Shown here: positions 34,727 to 44,134 of the stretch, piece after piece
Layout: the number at the start of each line of letters is the position of its first letter
Numbering within the stretch: the stretch's first letter is position 1
From: Narthecium ossifragum
Taxonomy: Eukaryota > Streptophyta > Magnoliopsida > Dioscoreales > Nartheciaceae
Length of the DNA stretch: 64,000 nt
Direction of reading: 5' to 3'
NCBI GenBank assembly: GCA_963920575.1
Contig: OY986971.1
Span: 10,356,779-10,420,778 of the forward strand
Notes under the pieces: generated by a model
Told to the model about the DNA's origin: nothing
The model's input: the letters and a program-made list of their open reading frames with translations, nothing else
Databases searched by the model: none
Translations under genes and position numbers: made by a program

Positions 34727-36011
34727 AAGGCTTAGGGCGTGATTGTATCATTGGAATCTTGTATTCTCGAGGTTGATGTCTAGTTTGCTACTATCATATT
34801 GTTATTGAGGTTTAGAGGTCATGTCGTCTCTTCAAGGCCAAGTGCTAAGGAAGATTGTCGATGCATTCCCGACACGGATCCCCAAGCATGGACATCCTGC
34901 TTGGGTAAGGGTGATCCTGCATGTTACTGTTCCGCTGCCTCTTGGTAACATGGTCAAAAGAGGTTTCATGGCAGGCGCGCTTGGGACATCAATTGGGTTA
35001 TGGGACCCTTGGCATACCTTAGATTTCGGTGGAGAGACAATACTGTTGTTGTTTTCCTCCCTTTCAGTGTGACGTAGAGCAGAACCCTATTGAGCTTCTC
35101 GCTCACTCCTACTCGGGCTACGTTTTGTAGGTGCAGGCACCAGCTCTTCTTTAGTAGTACGAGCTGGACCGGCTTTCGATGGCGCAACAACTTTAAGAGG
35201 CACTTGAGGTTGTTGTGAGACACCTGTTGTATTTTTTATATGTTTTGTATATAGACATCCCTCGAGATTTTGTTAAAATGTATAATTTCCCTCTTGAGGA
35301 ATTTTGATAAATTTGTACTTTATGTTTAAATAGTACAACTTCGATGTTTACTCAACAGAAATCATGTTTCTTCTAATCTTGAGTTATAGTAGATTGTTAG
35401 AATTACAGTTTTACGATTGAAAGTCAATTTGTTTAAATTATTTCTGATATTTGTAATCTATCTCACCAGAATGGAAGTAAATAGAAGTAGGAACCCTCAC
35501 GTCCCGTACCGGATAGGTTTTCTGGGTCGGGACGTGACAGCCTTCCAATGGCTATTTTTACCTTCTCCAATGGCTCTTTAATTGCTCTATTTCTGACTGG
35601 TGGTCGACCGTCGCATCGTCCGTCACATCATCGATCACGTTCAAACATAGCTCGGAACGACCGTCGCATCGGCCTTCAAGCTTCACGGTCAACCGTCGCA
35701 TCGTCCGCCACATCGTCCATGAGCTTCTGTTGTGAAAAATGCTTCTCAAGGTCGATGCCTCGTTCGACCGTCGCTTCTCTATATAAAGTCACATAGGCCA
35801 CGGTCGATCAATTCATCGACCGTCACATCGCCTATTTCCCACGAACAGCTTCTACGGTTGATCCGTGGATCAACCGCCGCATCGACCGCGAGTACCAAAA
35901 TATCTTCAATATGATTTAAATGCTTTCCAAATTAAGGGATGTTAATATCAAAATAATATTTTATCATTATACATAATTTCACATCATCAAAACAATAGTA
36001 GGACTAACAAT

Positions 36012-36119
36012 GAGAGGGGGACACGTAGCATCTGAGTCATAGAGAGGGGGCAGTGGAGGTGGGTTGTTAGAGGGTATTACGGGTGGGTCGCTACCCATGC
36101 CTGGTGGCATGAGGCCCAC

Positions 36120-36122
<3 letters not shown>
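36012..36122. other. Right flank of the nest
   Basis: It begins with GAGAG (probable F TSD). It has an ACACGTAGCATCTGAGTCAT stretch that resembles the left flank at 38-60. No gene seen. Confidence 0.45.

Positions 36123-36159
<37 letters not shown>
36123..36159. repeat. (TA)n microsatellite
   Basis: About 18 TA dinucleotides. A shorter TA run directly follows the Helitron end at 39591, so the Helitron may have inserted into one TA-rich target. Confidence 0.9.
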
Positions 36160-36163
<4 letters not shown>

Positions 36164-36274
36164 GAAGGGCGGTTTTTGAAATGTCTCAACTATAAGACAT
36201 AAAAAACGGTCCAGATATATCTCCAAACACATCCAACTGACCAGATCTTATCATCAGTTTTGAGATTCACAGCC

Positions 36275-36300
36275 AAATTTTAGTTCCCGCCCAAAATTCC
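36275..36300 (+). promoter_or_regulatory. Two E2F-like sites before the captured first exon
   Basis: TTCCCGCC occurs twice in 25 bp (gTTCCCGCCcaaaaTTCCCGCCc), matching the E2F consensus TTTCCCGC in all but one base. A CT-rich leader and a GC-rich exon follow. It may be the captured promoter of a cell-cycle-type gene (inference). Confidence 0.4.
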
Positions 36301-36379
36301 CGCCCAATCTCATCCACCCACATATTCAGCTGACCTGAGAGAGAGAGAGAGAGATAGGAGTCCCATCCCTCTCCACAGT

Positions 36380-37090
36380 CCCCTCTCCCTCTCCCTCTCC
36401 CCCTCAACCATCCCCTCTCTACTGCACACTCTAGCCATCACATCCCTCGAGCCATACGCCGCCTCTCCACTCGAGCGGCCACCATTGCCTCTACCCCCCC
36501 TCCCCCCTACAATGCCCTCCTCCCTCTCCACCCCTCCGTTTCCGCCCTCTTCTCCGATCTCCGCTCTTCCGGGATCCAATACTGTCCTCTGCACCTCGCC
36601 GACTTCTTCCGCCGTGAGATCGCCTGCGCTGTCTCGGGCTCCTCATTCGGATCCCAATCCCCGCTTCGTCGCCTCCGATCAGCCAGCGCCGCCAATGAGT
36701 TCCCCCCACCACCTCCCCTGCCTCCGTCTCGGCACAACCTCGAATCCGTTACCGTTCACAACCTCCAAACCCACATCTAGCGGCACGATCTACATCTTCA
36801 GCTAGGTCCACGCCGGTATCACCCGGCGTTTCCATCGACCTATCTCCCCTCGACGCTGACCTCCAAACCCACATCCGGTAGCGCGATCTAGACCAACCAC
36901 ATTCCTCTGACTCCGGCGACGAAGCTCACACCCGGACGAAGCTTCCCCGGGTTCCATCCGACGCCTCCCTTGATTCCGACGGCTTCAAATCCCAGATGGC
37001 GCTCCCCCCAGCTCGCCTCTTCATCGTCTCGACCACCGCGGTTGTGGACACCCCAAATCGCTTGGATCGGGATCATTGAACGGCTTTTTC
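36380..37090 (+). pseudogene. Captured GC-rich first-exon fragment, gene not recognised
   Basis: One frame reads continuously from about 36430 to 36776, including RRLSTRAATIASTPPPPYNA and LLPLHPSVSALFSDLRSSG. The Ser/Arg-rich, mitochondria-like start and GC-rich composition differ strongly from the AT-rich neighbours. The frame ends at a TAG near 36777; a second frame carries VSPGVSIDLSPLDADLQTHI a little further on. A local duplication repeats a CTCCAAACCCACATC stretch (36766, 36861). No family is recognised. Coding origin is judged from composition and the open frame only. Confidence 0.45.
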
Positions 37091-37499
37091 TGATCCGATA
37101 CGGTGGAGGCGGAGTCGCCTACAGTATGGTCTCTTGATTCCTTTTTGATGTTTGTTTCTTGAGGTTTTAGAGATCTGTTCCCGTTTGTCCCTCCGACTGA
37201 GGCGACTCCACGGAGTGCGTTGCCTTTCACTTCACTGTTTCGTGTGTTAAAAGATGGAGTTCGTGTGGAACTCATAAGTTGTGCTTTGTTAAAGCTAAGG
37301 GCATAGAAAGGTTGGAGAAATTTTCTCTGTATTCTGTGTCCTTATTTTTAGCATGGTTTTGGATTTAGGTAATTTCAGAAAAATTGTCTTGGTATACCGT
37401 ATGTGCTTCTCTACTCTATATCGCTTAACTTCTATCTAGGGAAATCTCAACATTCATTGTGGTGTCATAAAAACTTTGATGACAATAAGTCGTGAGTAG

Positions 37500-37870
37500 A
37501 AACTAGAGTGTTGAAGTCCTTGATGTTGGATAAGAAGGAAATCAATGATTATAGTTAGGAGAAAGATGATGTGAGCTCATTTTCTAAATGTTTGCAAAGA
37601 TGTGATGAGGAAGAGCAGTGATCTAGAAGGCTAGAAGATGAAGCATACAATAAATGGTAACGAGATGTGTTTGAAGGTCAACTGCCACTTCTATGGATTT
37701 CAGGTGCATATAAAGCTTCTCTAATACTTCTTGCATTTTATTATTGTGATTTCAGGTGCAGTTTATTTCATGATATTTTATTGGAAATTTGTTTCCTTCT
37801 TGCAGGAAATTGATGGAAACTCTGGCCACCCGACGCCTCTTCTCTGGTTCCTCCGCAACCGTGTTTTCAA
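37500..37870 (+). pseudogene. Captured internal exons, gene not recognised
   Basis: 37515-37704 reads as a charged, coding-like stretch (EKDDVSSFSKCLQRCDEEEQ, LEDEAYNKW) with stops. 37807-37870 is bounded by TTCTTGCAG and GTAAGAAT, good plant splice borders. One frame reads EIDGNSGHPTPLLWFLRNRV. It is on the same strand as the first-exon fragment, consistent with one captured gene. Identity unknown. Confidence 0.4.
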
Positions 37871-39562
37871 GTAAGAATTATCTTTCTCGCCTAAGCATAG
37901 GATGTTTATATTGTATTGTACAATTGAAATGTGAGAGAGCAAGTTAGATAGGAGATTGTTTGGTCTTTGAAAGATTACTTGCATGATCTTTTTGAAGCTG
38001 GTGACCGTTGATGAGAAATGTTTGCTTAAAGATTACTTGCTTTTTCTCTAAAGATTTGTGTTCTTATGTACTTGATAATAGTAATTGGTGATTGGGGGGT
38101 TCAGCTTTTATGTCAGCCTATTAGGCTCTGTTTTGAGGGTGTAGTGGTTGACTTGCTTTTTTTCTAAAGATTTGTGATATATGTACTTGATAACAATATT
38201 TGGTGGATTGGGTGTATGTGCACATGATAGTAGGCTCTAGCTAATTAATCTGTATGTAGAAATATAATGCACAGGAGTCACACTCAACCACGGTGAAAGA
38301 TGTGAGTGCCGATTCAGATATTTATGGGAGGTGTTAGTACCAAATCTGAAAGAACTTATGGTACATAAGATTTTATTTTGGCATATTACTTTCTGAATTG
38401 ATTCTTTGTGGAAACTTGAATTTTATGTATTTTTCTTGCTTATGAACACTAATGTTTCAAATGTATGATTTGATGGCATTAGCAAATATCTCCTCCTGCA
38501 AGCTCTCATTTATATGGTTTGTTATAAACTTTTTCCTTGGTCTTGCAGCAGATCTATGAGATCTTCATAACTGTTTTATTTTTAGCTGTACTTCAAAGCT
38601 AATGCCTTTGTCATTGTATTTTAAGCTTTACTTCAAAGCTAGAAATAGAACACTGAACTCAAATAAAACAAATGTAATGCCTCCCACTTCATGTTAGGAG
38701 GTTCTTGTTTAGTTCTTGCTGCAAATAGAACGCTGAACTCAAATAGAACAAATGTGTACATTTCCTGCTAAGTTCTTTCATGTTAGCAGGTTCTTCACAA
38801 ATGTGATGTATACATTCCTTGCTTAGTTCTTTCATGTCGCACTTACTAATTACTAAATGGGATCATTTCATATATTTTGTCCTTTGTTTTGGATTCCTAT
38901 TGCGATTTCATTTGTGGGTTCTATTAGTTTACAGCTCTGTGTGGGCTTGATTGATCTAGCGGATTGGACCAGTTAATTAAACATGATGGTATAGTTGAAT
39001 CATTTAAGTGTTTGAATTGATTCTTTGTGGAAACTTGAATTTTATGTGTTTTTTTTGCTTACGAACACTAATGTTTCAAATGTATGATTTGATGGCATTA
39101 GCAAAGATACAAGCAGTAAAAATTTTTGTATTTGATTTTTGTATTTGAGGAATGTTGTTGAAGTTGTGATTTGTGGGGATAATGTTTGCCCTGAGGACAA
39201 TGTTCACCTCTTTTAATTTTTATATTTGAAGAATGTTGTAGAATTGTCTCATTTAACTCTCAGTACAGGGTAGGTTTTGCTAAAATTTTCTAAAAGAAAT
39301 CCTAAATATCCATATCGTAGGCAGATTATTATGCATTTCCCTTGCTTCTGGAGTTGGACATGCATACAGTTGGATTATTGTGATTTGTGTTGGATAATGT
39401 TGATTTGTGTTGGTTTGTGTGTTTTGTGTGTACAATCTTTGCCCTGGAGACAATGTTTGTCCTTTTTAACTTTTGTATTTGATGAATGTTGCACAGGTGT
39501 TTCATTTAGCCCTTGGTACAGGGGAAGTATTGTCCAAATGTTTTTTAAAAAAATCTAAATAT
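37871..39562 (+). other. AT-rich Helitron body with internal duplications
   Basis: No gene is seen. A stretch of about 100 bp (GAATTGATTCTTTGTGGAAA...) occurs at about 38394-38490 and again at 39013-39110. AAATAGAACRCTGAACTCAAAT occurs at about 38641 and 38725. A degenerate copy of the Helitron end region lies at about 39225-39330, some 240-260 bp before the true end. Confidence 0.6.
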
Positions 39563-39590
39563 CCGTGTCGTAGGCACGGGCATTCGCTAG
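39563..39590 (+). other. Helitron 3' terminal hairpin and CTAG end
   Basis: Stem CCGTG/CACGG, extendable by a C-G pair and a T-G wobble, followed 7 bases later by CTAG and host T. It acts as the end signal of rolling-circle transposition in this superfamily. Confidence 0.82.
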
Positions 39591-39902
39591 TATATATATA
39601 TACCAACCTTTTAAAGGAGGGTTTCGGTTATAATATAATCTTACTTATATCTTGAGCCTCTTAGTTATATCTTAGTTTCTATATCTAATCACATCTTATA
39701 AGAGGCCAAGGGAGGAGAATCGCTCGTGCATGATAATTGATTTAGACCCACGTATCAGAAAACAGTATTTGATTAGATGGCAAGGTTTCGTGTGATTCGA
39801 TCAGACGGTTCCACCAGGTTCAGTGTGGTATTTGATACGGTTATTTCAATGGTATCAATCCCATGACTCTTTTATGGGAGAGTCTTGAGAAGATATTTAC
39901 CC
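39591..39902. other. Unclassified DNA; weak chromodomain-like string
   Basis: Near 39760-39800 a frame reads RIRKQYLIRWQGF, which resembles the core of a retrotransposon chromodomain. It is followed at once by stops. Too short to assign. It is continuous with 40405 onward across the MITE. Confidence 0.3.
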
Positions 39903-40404
39903 TAGGGGTGGCATAATGGGTTGACGGGTCGGGTTTGGGTCGGGTCGAGATCGAGTGGGTCGGGTCGAGATCGATTATCTCGATCCAAAGGCCCAACCCG
40001 AACCCGACCCGTTTATTAAACAGGTTGGTTTTTTTTGACCCGAACCCGACCCATTTATAAACGGGTCAACCCGAACCCAACCCGCCTGACCTATTTAATA
40101 AACGGGTAGGGTCGGGTCATGTTCACAACGGGTCAGGTCGCGTCAAACATACTATTCCAACATTTATTTTCTATTAAAAACATCAGTTTATAAGTTAACG
40201 GGTCACGGGTTTATAAGTTAATGGGTGACGAGTCGTTAATGGGTCGGGTCATGGGTTATCATCCAAAACTGAACCCGACCCGGCTATTGACGGGTCGGTG
40301 ATGGGTAAACCTGAACCCGACCCGTACCCGAATACCCCAAACCCAAACCCGCTAAATTCGAATCGGGTCGGGTTCACGGGTTATGGGTCCAATTGCCACC
40401 CCTA
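39903..40404. mobile_element. hAT-type MITE
   Basis: 502 bp with inverted ends TAGGGGTGGCA / TGCCACCCCTA and a perfect 8-bp TSD, ATTTACCC (39895-39902 and 40405-40412). Eight-base TSDs and the (T/C)AGGGGTGGCA-type end are characteristic of plant hAT MITEs. The inside is many variations of GGGTCGGGT and ACCCGACCC, giving extensive self-complementarity. No coding capacity. Confidence 0.93.
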
Positions 40405-40591
40405 ATTTACCCACATTTATAATGCCGACAAGGGTTGTAATTGGGATCATCTCACAGGTGGTGGTGGTATGAGACTAGGGAACTTCGGGAGGACGCTAGG
40501 CAAGGTAAACTTAGGGAAGGTGAATTATGCATGGCATGAGGACTCCACCCAGGGGTTCGCCGTCAAGAACCTCACTGGCGAAGACGGAAAG
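40405..40591 (+). other. Sequence upstream of the aldo-keto reductase fragment
   Basis: An open frame runs through it into the reductase fragment (GFAVKNLTGEDGKMVVGWMK). It could be the former 5' leader or an unrelated exon. Nothing else is recognised. Confidence 0.35.
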
Positions 40592-40800
40592 ATGGTGGTG
40601 GGGTGGATGAAGCTTGGCTTGCAAGGCCTGGAGGTGTCTGCCCAAGGACTAGGCTCATGTCAGCCTTCTACGGCCCTCCAAAGCCTGAGGCCCTCATGAT
40701 CGACCTCATACACCACGCGTCGACTCCGGCGTCACCTTCCTTGGCACGTTTGACGTCTACGGCCCCCTTCACCAATGAGATGCTTGTTGGCAAGTTTCAA
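40592..40800 (+). pseudogene. Aldo-keto reductase, broken first-exon fragment
   Basis: From the Met at 40592: MKLGLQGLEVSAQGLG, then after a frameshift MSAFYGPPKPEALMIDLIHHA, then after another shift VDSGVTFLGTFDVYGP, then after a third shift FTNEMLVGK. In order these match the N-terminus of plant aldo-keto reductases of the IN2-2/perakine-reductase kind (NADPH-dependent carbonyl reduction in the cytosol). That includes the barrel strand bearing the catalytic Asp region (D-VYGP). The first break deletes the residues between GLG and MSAF. The rest of the gene is not found before the gap. It is a fragment with at least three frame breaks, not a working gene. Confidence 0.85.
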
Positions 40801-41233
40801 GTTCTAAACTTTCCTTCTATCTTTCCTTCAATTCATAATACTATGTTTTAATCCATTATTAGTGGTCTTTAGATTTCTTCAATGAAATAGGAAGGAAGCC
40901 GGGTTGTTGGCTCATGATTGTTATTGTAATTTTTTCTTCTCCGTCAAAATCGACGAACATGTACACCTATTCGTCTTGAAATGCCCGTCATAGGCTTATT
41001 TATGGATTTTATGCATCTATGATCCTGAATTGAGATAGATTCAAACATAGAGCAATGGATTGTTCTCATCTAAATATGATAAACCATTGTGGTTTTTCAC
41101 CAAGCTTCAGGGACACGGGCTTACATAATATATATCATCCTTATATGAGGCTATGGTTATAAGTAAAGCTTTTGTTGTCCTACGTGGCGGGAGAATGTCC
41201 TAGGTGGAGCCTATGTGGCGTCTATGTGGCATG
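40801..41233. other. AT-rich non-coding DNA up to the gap
   Basis: No gene is seen. It may start as the first intron of the reductase gene. The last 50 bases contain several TACGTGGCG/CTATGTGGC repeats. Confidence 0.4.
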
Positions 41234-41433
41234 NNNNNNNNNNNNNNNNNNNNNNNNNNNNNNNNNNNNNNNNNNNNNNNNNNNNNNNNNNNNNNNNNNN
41301 NNNNNNNNNNNNNNNNNNNNNNNNNNNNNNNNNNNNNNNNNNNNNNNNNNNNNNNNNNNNNNNNNNNNNNNNNNNNNNNNNNNNNNNNNNNNNNNNNNNN
41401 NNNNNNNNNNNNNNNNNNNNNNNNNNNNNNNNN
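41234..41433. other. Assembly gap (200 N)
   Basis: Exactly 200 undetermined bases. It hides the first roughly 37 bases of LTR K and its left TSD. The true size is unknown. Confidence 0.99.
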
Positions 41434-43657
41434 GGGTCAGGCCCGTGGCTCGTTATGGACCGCAAGCGTAATTTGGTAAATTGTGCATTGTCGGTTCATT
41501 TCACACCCGCGTGTGCACACACTGACCGTGTTTGTGTTAGTGTTTGATTAGAATAGTTAGGTGGACCCGGGATCGGAAGATCTGAGTTTGGGCTTGTGTT
41601 TTAGCCCAATTTTGACTTTCTGGGAGAAAGAGATCGATCTTTCCTTGCTAAGGAGATCGATCTCCTTCTGTCAGGAAGTTGAGACGGTGGGTTTCAAAGT
41701 GGACGGCCGCCGTTGGCCGTCGCTCTCCGCTGTCAAAGGGTGAGAAGAAAAATCTTGTCTCCTCTCCCTTATCCTCTTCCTCTCTTCCCTAGCTTCTACT
41801 TCCTCCTTCCTTCTTCTTCTTTCTCCTTCTCTTCTTCTTCTCCCTTCTCTTTCCCACGGCTCTGCTTCTTTCCTCTGTTTCCGGCAGCCACCTTCTTCCC
41901 CTCCGTTCTCCCTCCTCCGGCCATTATTTTGAGTGGTTAAGAGCTCGTTGGATTCGTGGCAGGGAGAGGAAGATCCTTGGCTTGGTTTGAAGCCAGTTTG
42001 GTGCTTGAATAGTGGGGTTTCAGCCGAGGTTTGCGTAGCTCGGTAGGTTTCTACCTACATGGGTTTAAGTTGGGTTTTATCTTAATCTAGCCAGTTGATC
42101 TAGGTGTTCTTGGTGGTTTTGTGTGCATCTTGGTTAGCTTAATTATTGTTTTAAGTTTCATAAGATTTGATTGAGATTCTAGTAGGATTTTAGCATGTTT
42201 AAACTCGGATTTTTCCGGTTTCTCTGTTCTTGAAGAACAGCCGGTTTACGGCGTGGTTTTCGGTTTGTACATTCATGATCTTGATTTATGATGAACATGA
42301 GAGTTGGAGATCTTTGGATCTACTCTCAGTTGCAACCTGCTTCATAATTTTATGATTTTCCTATGAATTGTTATGATTTACCTACGGATGGGTTGCGTTG
42401 TAGCAATTAAAGGTAATTAGTAAAGTTAATTGTTTTGATTAGCGTTTCCCGGTAATCGAGCCGTCGGATGTTTCCCGGTTTTGGATATGTTGATCCCAGT
42501 GTGTTTTCCTACGATTTCCTAAGTTGGATTTTGCATCCGACGTCCTTTGGATGTCGGATCGACGAGGTCGCTTATCCTCTAATTAGAGGATTTTGATATA
42601 ATATTATATTATTTATGTTCATCAGGGTTTTCGAGGTTGCTTCCCGTTGCAGGAGTTCGTGGTTGACGGTCGCAGTACCGTTGTAATGCCGGGACCCGCT
42701 GCGGATTGGCTGACAGTGGTCGGTGGTATCGGTGCATCAGTCCAGTTGGACTCGGTTGTGATTTTATCATATTATTGCATGCTTACTTCTTATCTGCGCA
42801 TGATCATAACATGCATTTTGATTGTGCATTAAATGCATAAGGATACGACGTGAGCGATGGTTTGATCGCGATCTGAGGCTTTCGAGTAGCTCTAGGACCG
42901 TGGCGGGTAGCATGGTCTAGGTTGGATGGTAGTATTCTATCAATATTGATGATAAACTTAGATGACTTAAATACATGTTGATCGATGATTTTTAGACATC
43001 GTGTCGGCCTCGAGCCAGGTGCTGAGGGTGAAGCCAGTGTCGTCGTTTCATCCTTGGGCAGAGGGTGTGCCTGCCCGGCAGAGACTTGTCCTTCCCAGCA
43101 GTGTCTTCCTACTGTTGTACTACATGTTTCCGGGATGGGCCCAGTTCGTTAGGGTGACCATGGTTGGATACCTAGAGACACTGGTAGGGTTATGGGACCC
43201 CGTAGCCCACCTAGGCCTAGCTTGGAGGCGATACTGTTGTGTTCCCTCCTTTCTGTGTGTCATAGTATAGAATCCTACTGAGCTTAGTGCTCACTCCTTC
43301 CCGTGCTGCGTTTTGCAAGTGCTGGCGTTAGCACTTCTTTAGTAGCCCCTATCGGACAGGTGTTTGGTGGCGCGGCGGCGTCTGGCGGTGCTTGAGGAGC
43401 GGTGATCGTCTATTTACCTTTTTATTAGATAGCCTACTACGGGAGTGAGATGTATATAAATGTTAACCCTTTTGAGGATTTGAATTTATCTTATTATATT
43501 ATTGAGGTTTGAAATTATTGTTAAATAAGGGTGCTTATGAAATGTTTAGGGAAACCAGTAAGTTAGAGGGAACCCTCGCCAAAATTATTCCGCATTTAGT
43601 TAGGTTTCGATTCACGATGCCCGCCCTGGTTGGGCCTTCGCGGGTCGGGGCGTGACA
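41434..43657 (+). mobile_element. LTR K (gypsy, hybrid of A/H and D types), 5' end in the gap
   Basis: It begins inside the conserved GGGTC...CCCGTGGCTCGTT start region and ends GGGGCGTGACA. No primer site or internal region follows, so it is probably a solo LTR. Two GATCGATC octamers (near 41632 and 41656), as in A/H, are followed by a CGGCCGCCGTTGGCCGTCGC block and a pyrimidine-rich stretch (41755-41935), as in D. Frames inside it are low-complexity artefacts. Confidence 0.85.
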
Positions 43658-44134
43658 ACCCCCCAACCCTTATCCACTTGTGATCGACCCTAACCATCGC
43701 ACCGCCGCGACCCCTTCTTCGCCATCGCACCGCTGCGACCCTACTCCCTTCTTCGCCATCGGACCGCCGCCACCCATCCACCCTTGTCCACCGTCTCCCT
43801 TCCTCGCCTCGTCCATCGCCTCATCCACGACCGCCAGCAATCCCGATCTAAGGCATCCACACCCTCCCACCTCCAACGGCGGTGGCGGCATTCAGTTCGA
43901 CCACCGGACATCAGAGATTGACCTTGCTCCTTCGTCGGGAAGCAAGCCCAAAACCCTCTCCAATACTCTGTTCGCTCGCCTCCCTCTTGCGTCTTCGCCA
44001 TCGCAGACCTCCCAACTCCAACGGTGGCATCGACATCAGCATCGGAATTACCCCTTACCCTCCTCCCTTTATCCTATCCCAATCCCCATCGTTGCCGCCC
44101 CTTTTCCGTCGATCTACACCACCCCTACTTTGGA
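43658..44134 (+). other. GC-rich, proline/serine-coding-like stretch, not recognised
   Basis: An open frame from 43680 reads mostly P, S, T and H residues and runs into the GOST-like exon. The local repeat TTCTTCGCCATCGCACCGC-CGCGACC suggests low complexity. It may be a foreign first exon or 5' leader, or merely GC-rich DNA. It does not resemble the signal peptide or GOLD domain expected upstream of this gene family's 3' half. Confidence 0.35.

Larger units (their letters stand above)
15059..35539 (+). mobile_element. Solo LTR E (gypsy family B), interrupted by D and C2
   Basis: The pieces 15059-17034 and 34732-35539 total 2,784 bp. It starts TGTGAGGACCCG and ends GGGACGTGACA. The TSD is GCCTT, perfect, at 15054-15058 and 35540-35544 within F's LTR. 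TATAAATA is at 15347-15354. Five GATCGATC octamers lie at about 15930-16130, downstream of the TATA box. Related LTRs are at 48005-50259 and 59053 onward. Confidence 0.9.
76..36011 (-). mobile_element. Element F: small non-autonomous Ty1/copia-type LTR element, heavily interrupted
   Basis: Two copies of one LTR face the same way on the minus strand. They are about 1.0 kb each after removing later insertions (27+981-5 bp at 76-3426; 304+233+467 bp for the other). Between them lie only about 829 bp (3427-4255), with a polypurine tract at one end and a primer-site-like sequence at the other. The only coding trace is a copia-type zinc knuckle. The flanking TSD is GAGAG if the LTR termini are read as ATTGTTAG...TTTCA; with a strict TG start, the right flank reads ATGAG and does not match. 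F is the oldest layer: A, C1 and E are all inserted inside its LTRs. It cannot move without a helper. Confidence 0.8.
4256..36011 (-). repeat. 5' LTR of element F, split by C1 and by E (with D and C2)
   Basis: The pieces are 4256-4559, 14821-15058 and 35540-36011. Removing the duplicated target bases gives about 1,004 bp, essentially the length of the other LTR. The GGTCGACC-type palindrome cluster is here at about 35598-35890. The copy ends CTAACAAT at 36011. Confidence 0.8.
36123..39590 (+). mobile_element. Helitron carrying gene fragments (3' end clear, 5' end not located)
   Basis: The 3' end is diagnostic: a short hairpin (CCGTG at 39563-39567, CACGG at 39575-39579, loop TCGTAGG), then GCATTCG, then CTAG at 39587-39590, followed by host T. 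That hairpin plus CTRR-T ending is the plant Helitron signature. The left limit is a guess: the (TA)n run near 36123 matches the TA run right of the end, and TATAAAAGGAAGGGCGGTTTTT looks like a Helitron 5' region, but no 5' TC is seen. There is no Rep/helicase frame, so it is non-autonomous. The body contains exon-like pieces with splice-site-like borders. Confidence 0.7.

Noticed and set aside
36310..36805. Frames on the minus strand such as Gly/Arg-rich proteins at 36310-36737
   Set aside because: They are antisense shadows of the CT-rich leader and GC-rich exon fragment; composition alone opens the frames.
39903..40404. Telomere-like repeats from GGGT-rich sequence
   Set aside because: The motif is GGGTCGGGT/ACCCGACCC in both orientations within TIR-bounded, TSD-flanked DNA; it is not TTTAGGG.
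43596..44001. Minus-strand Gly/Arg/Trp-rich frames
   Set aside because: Low-complexity shadows of the GC-rich stretch 43658-44134, with no motif and no support from neighbours.
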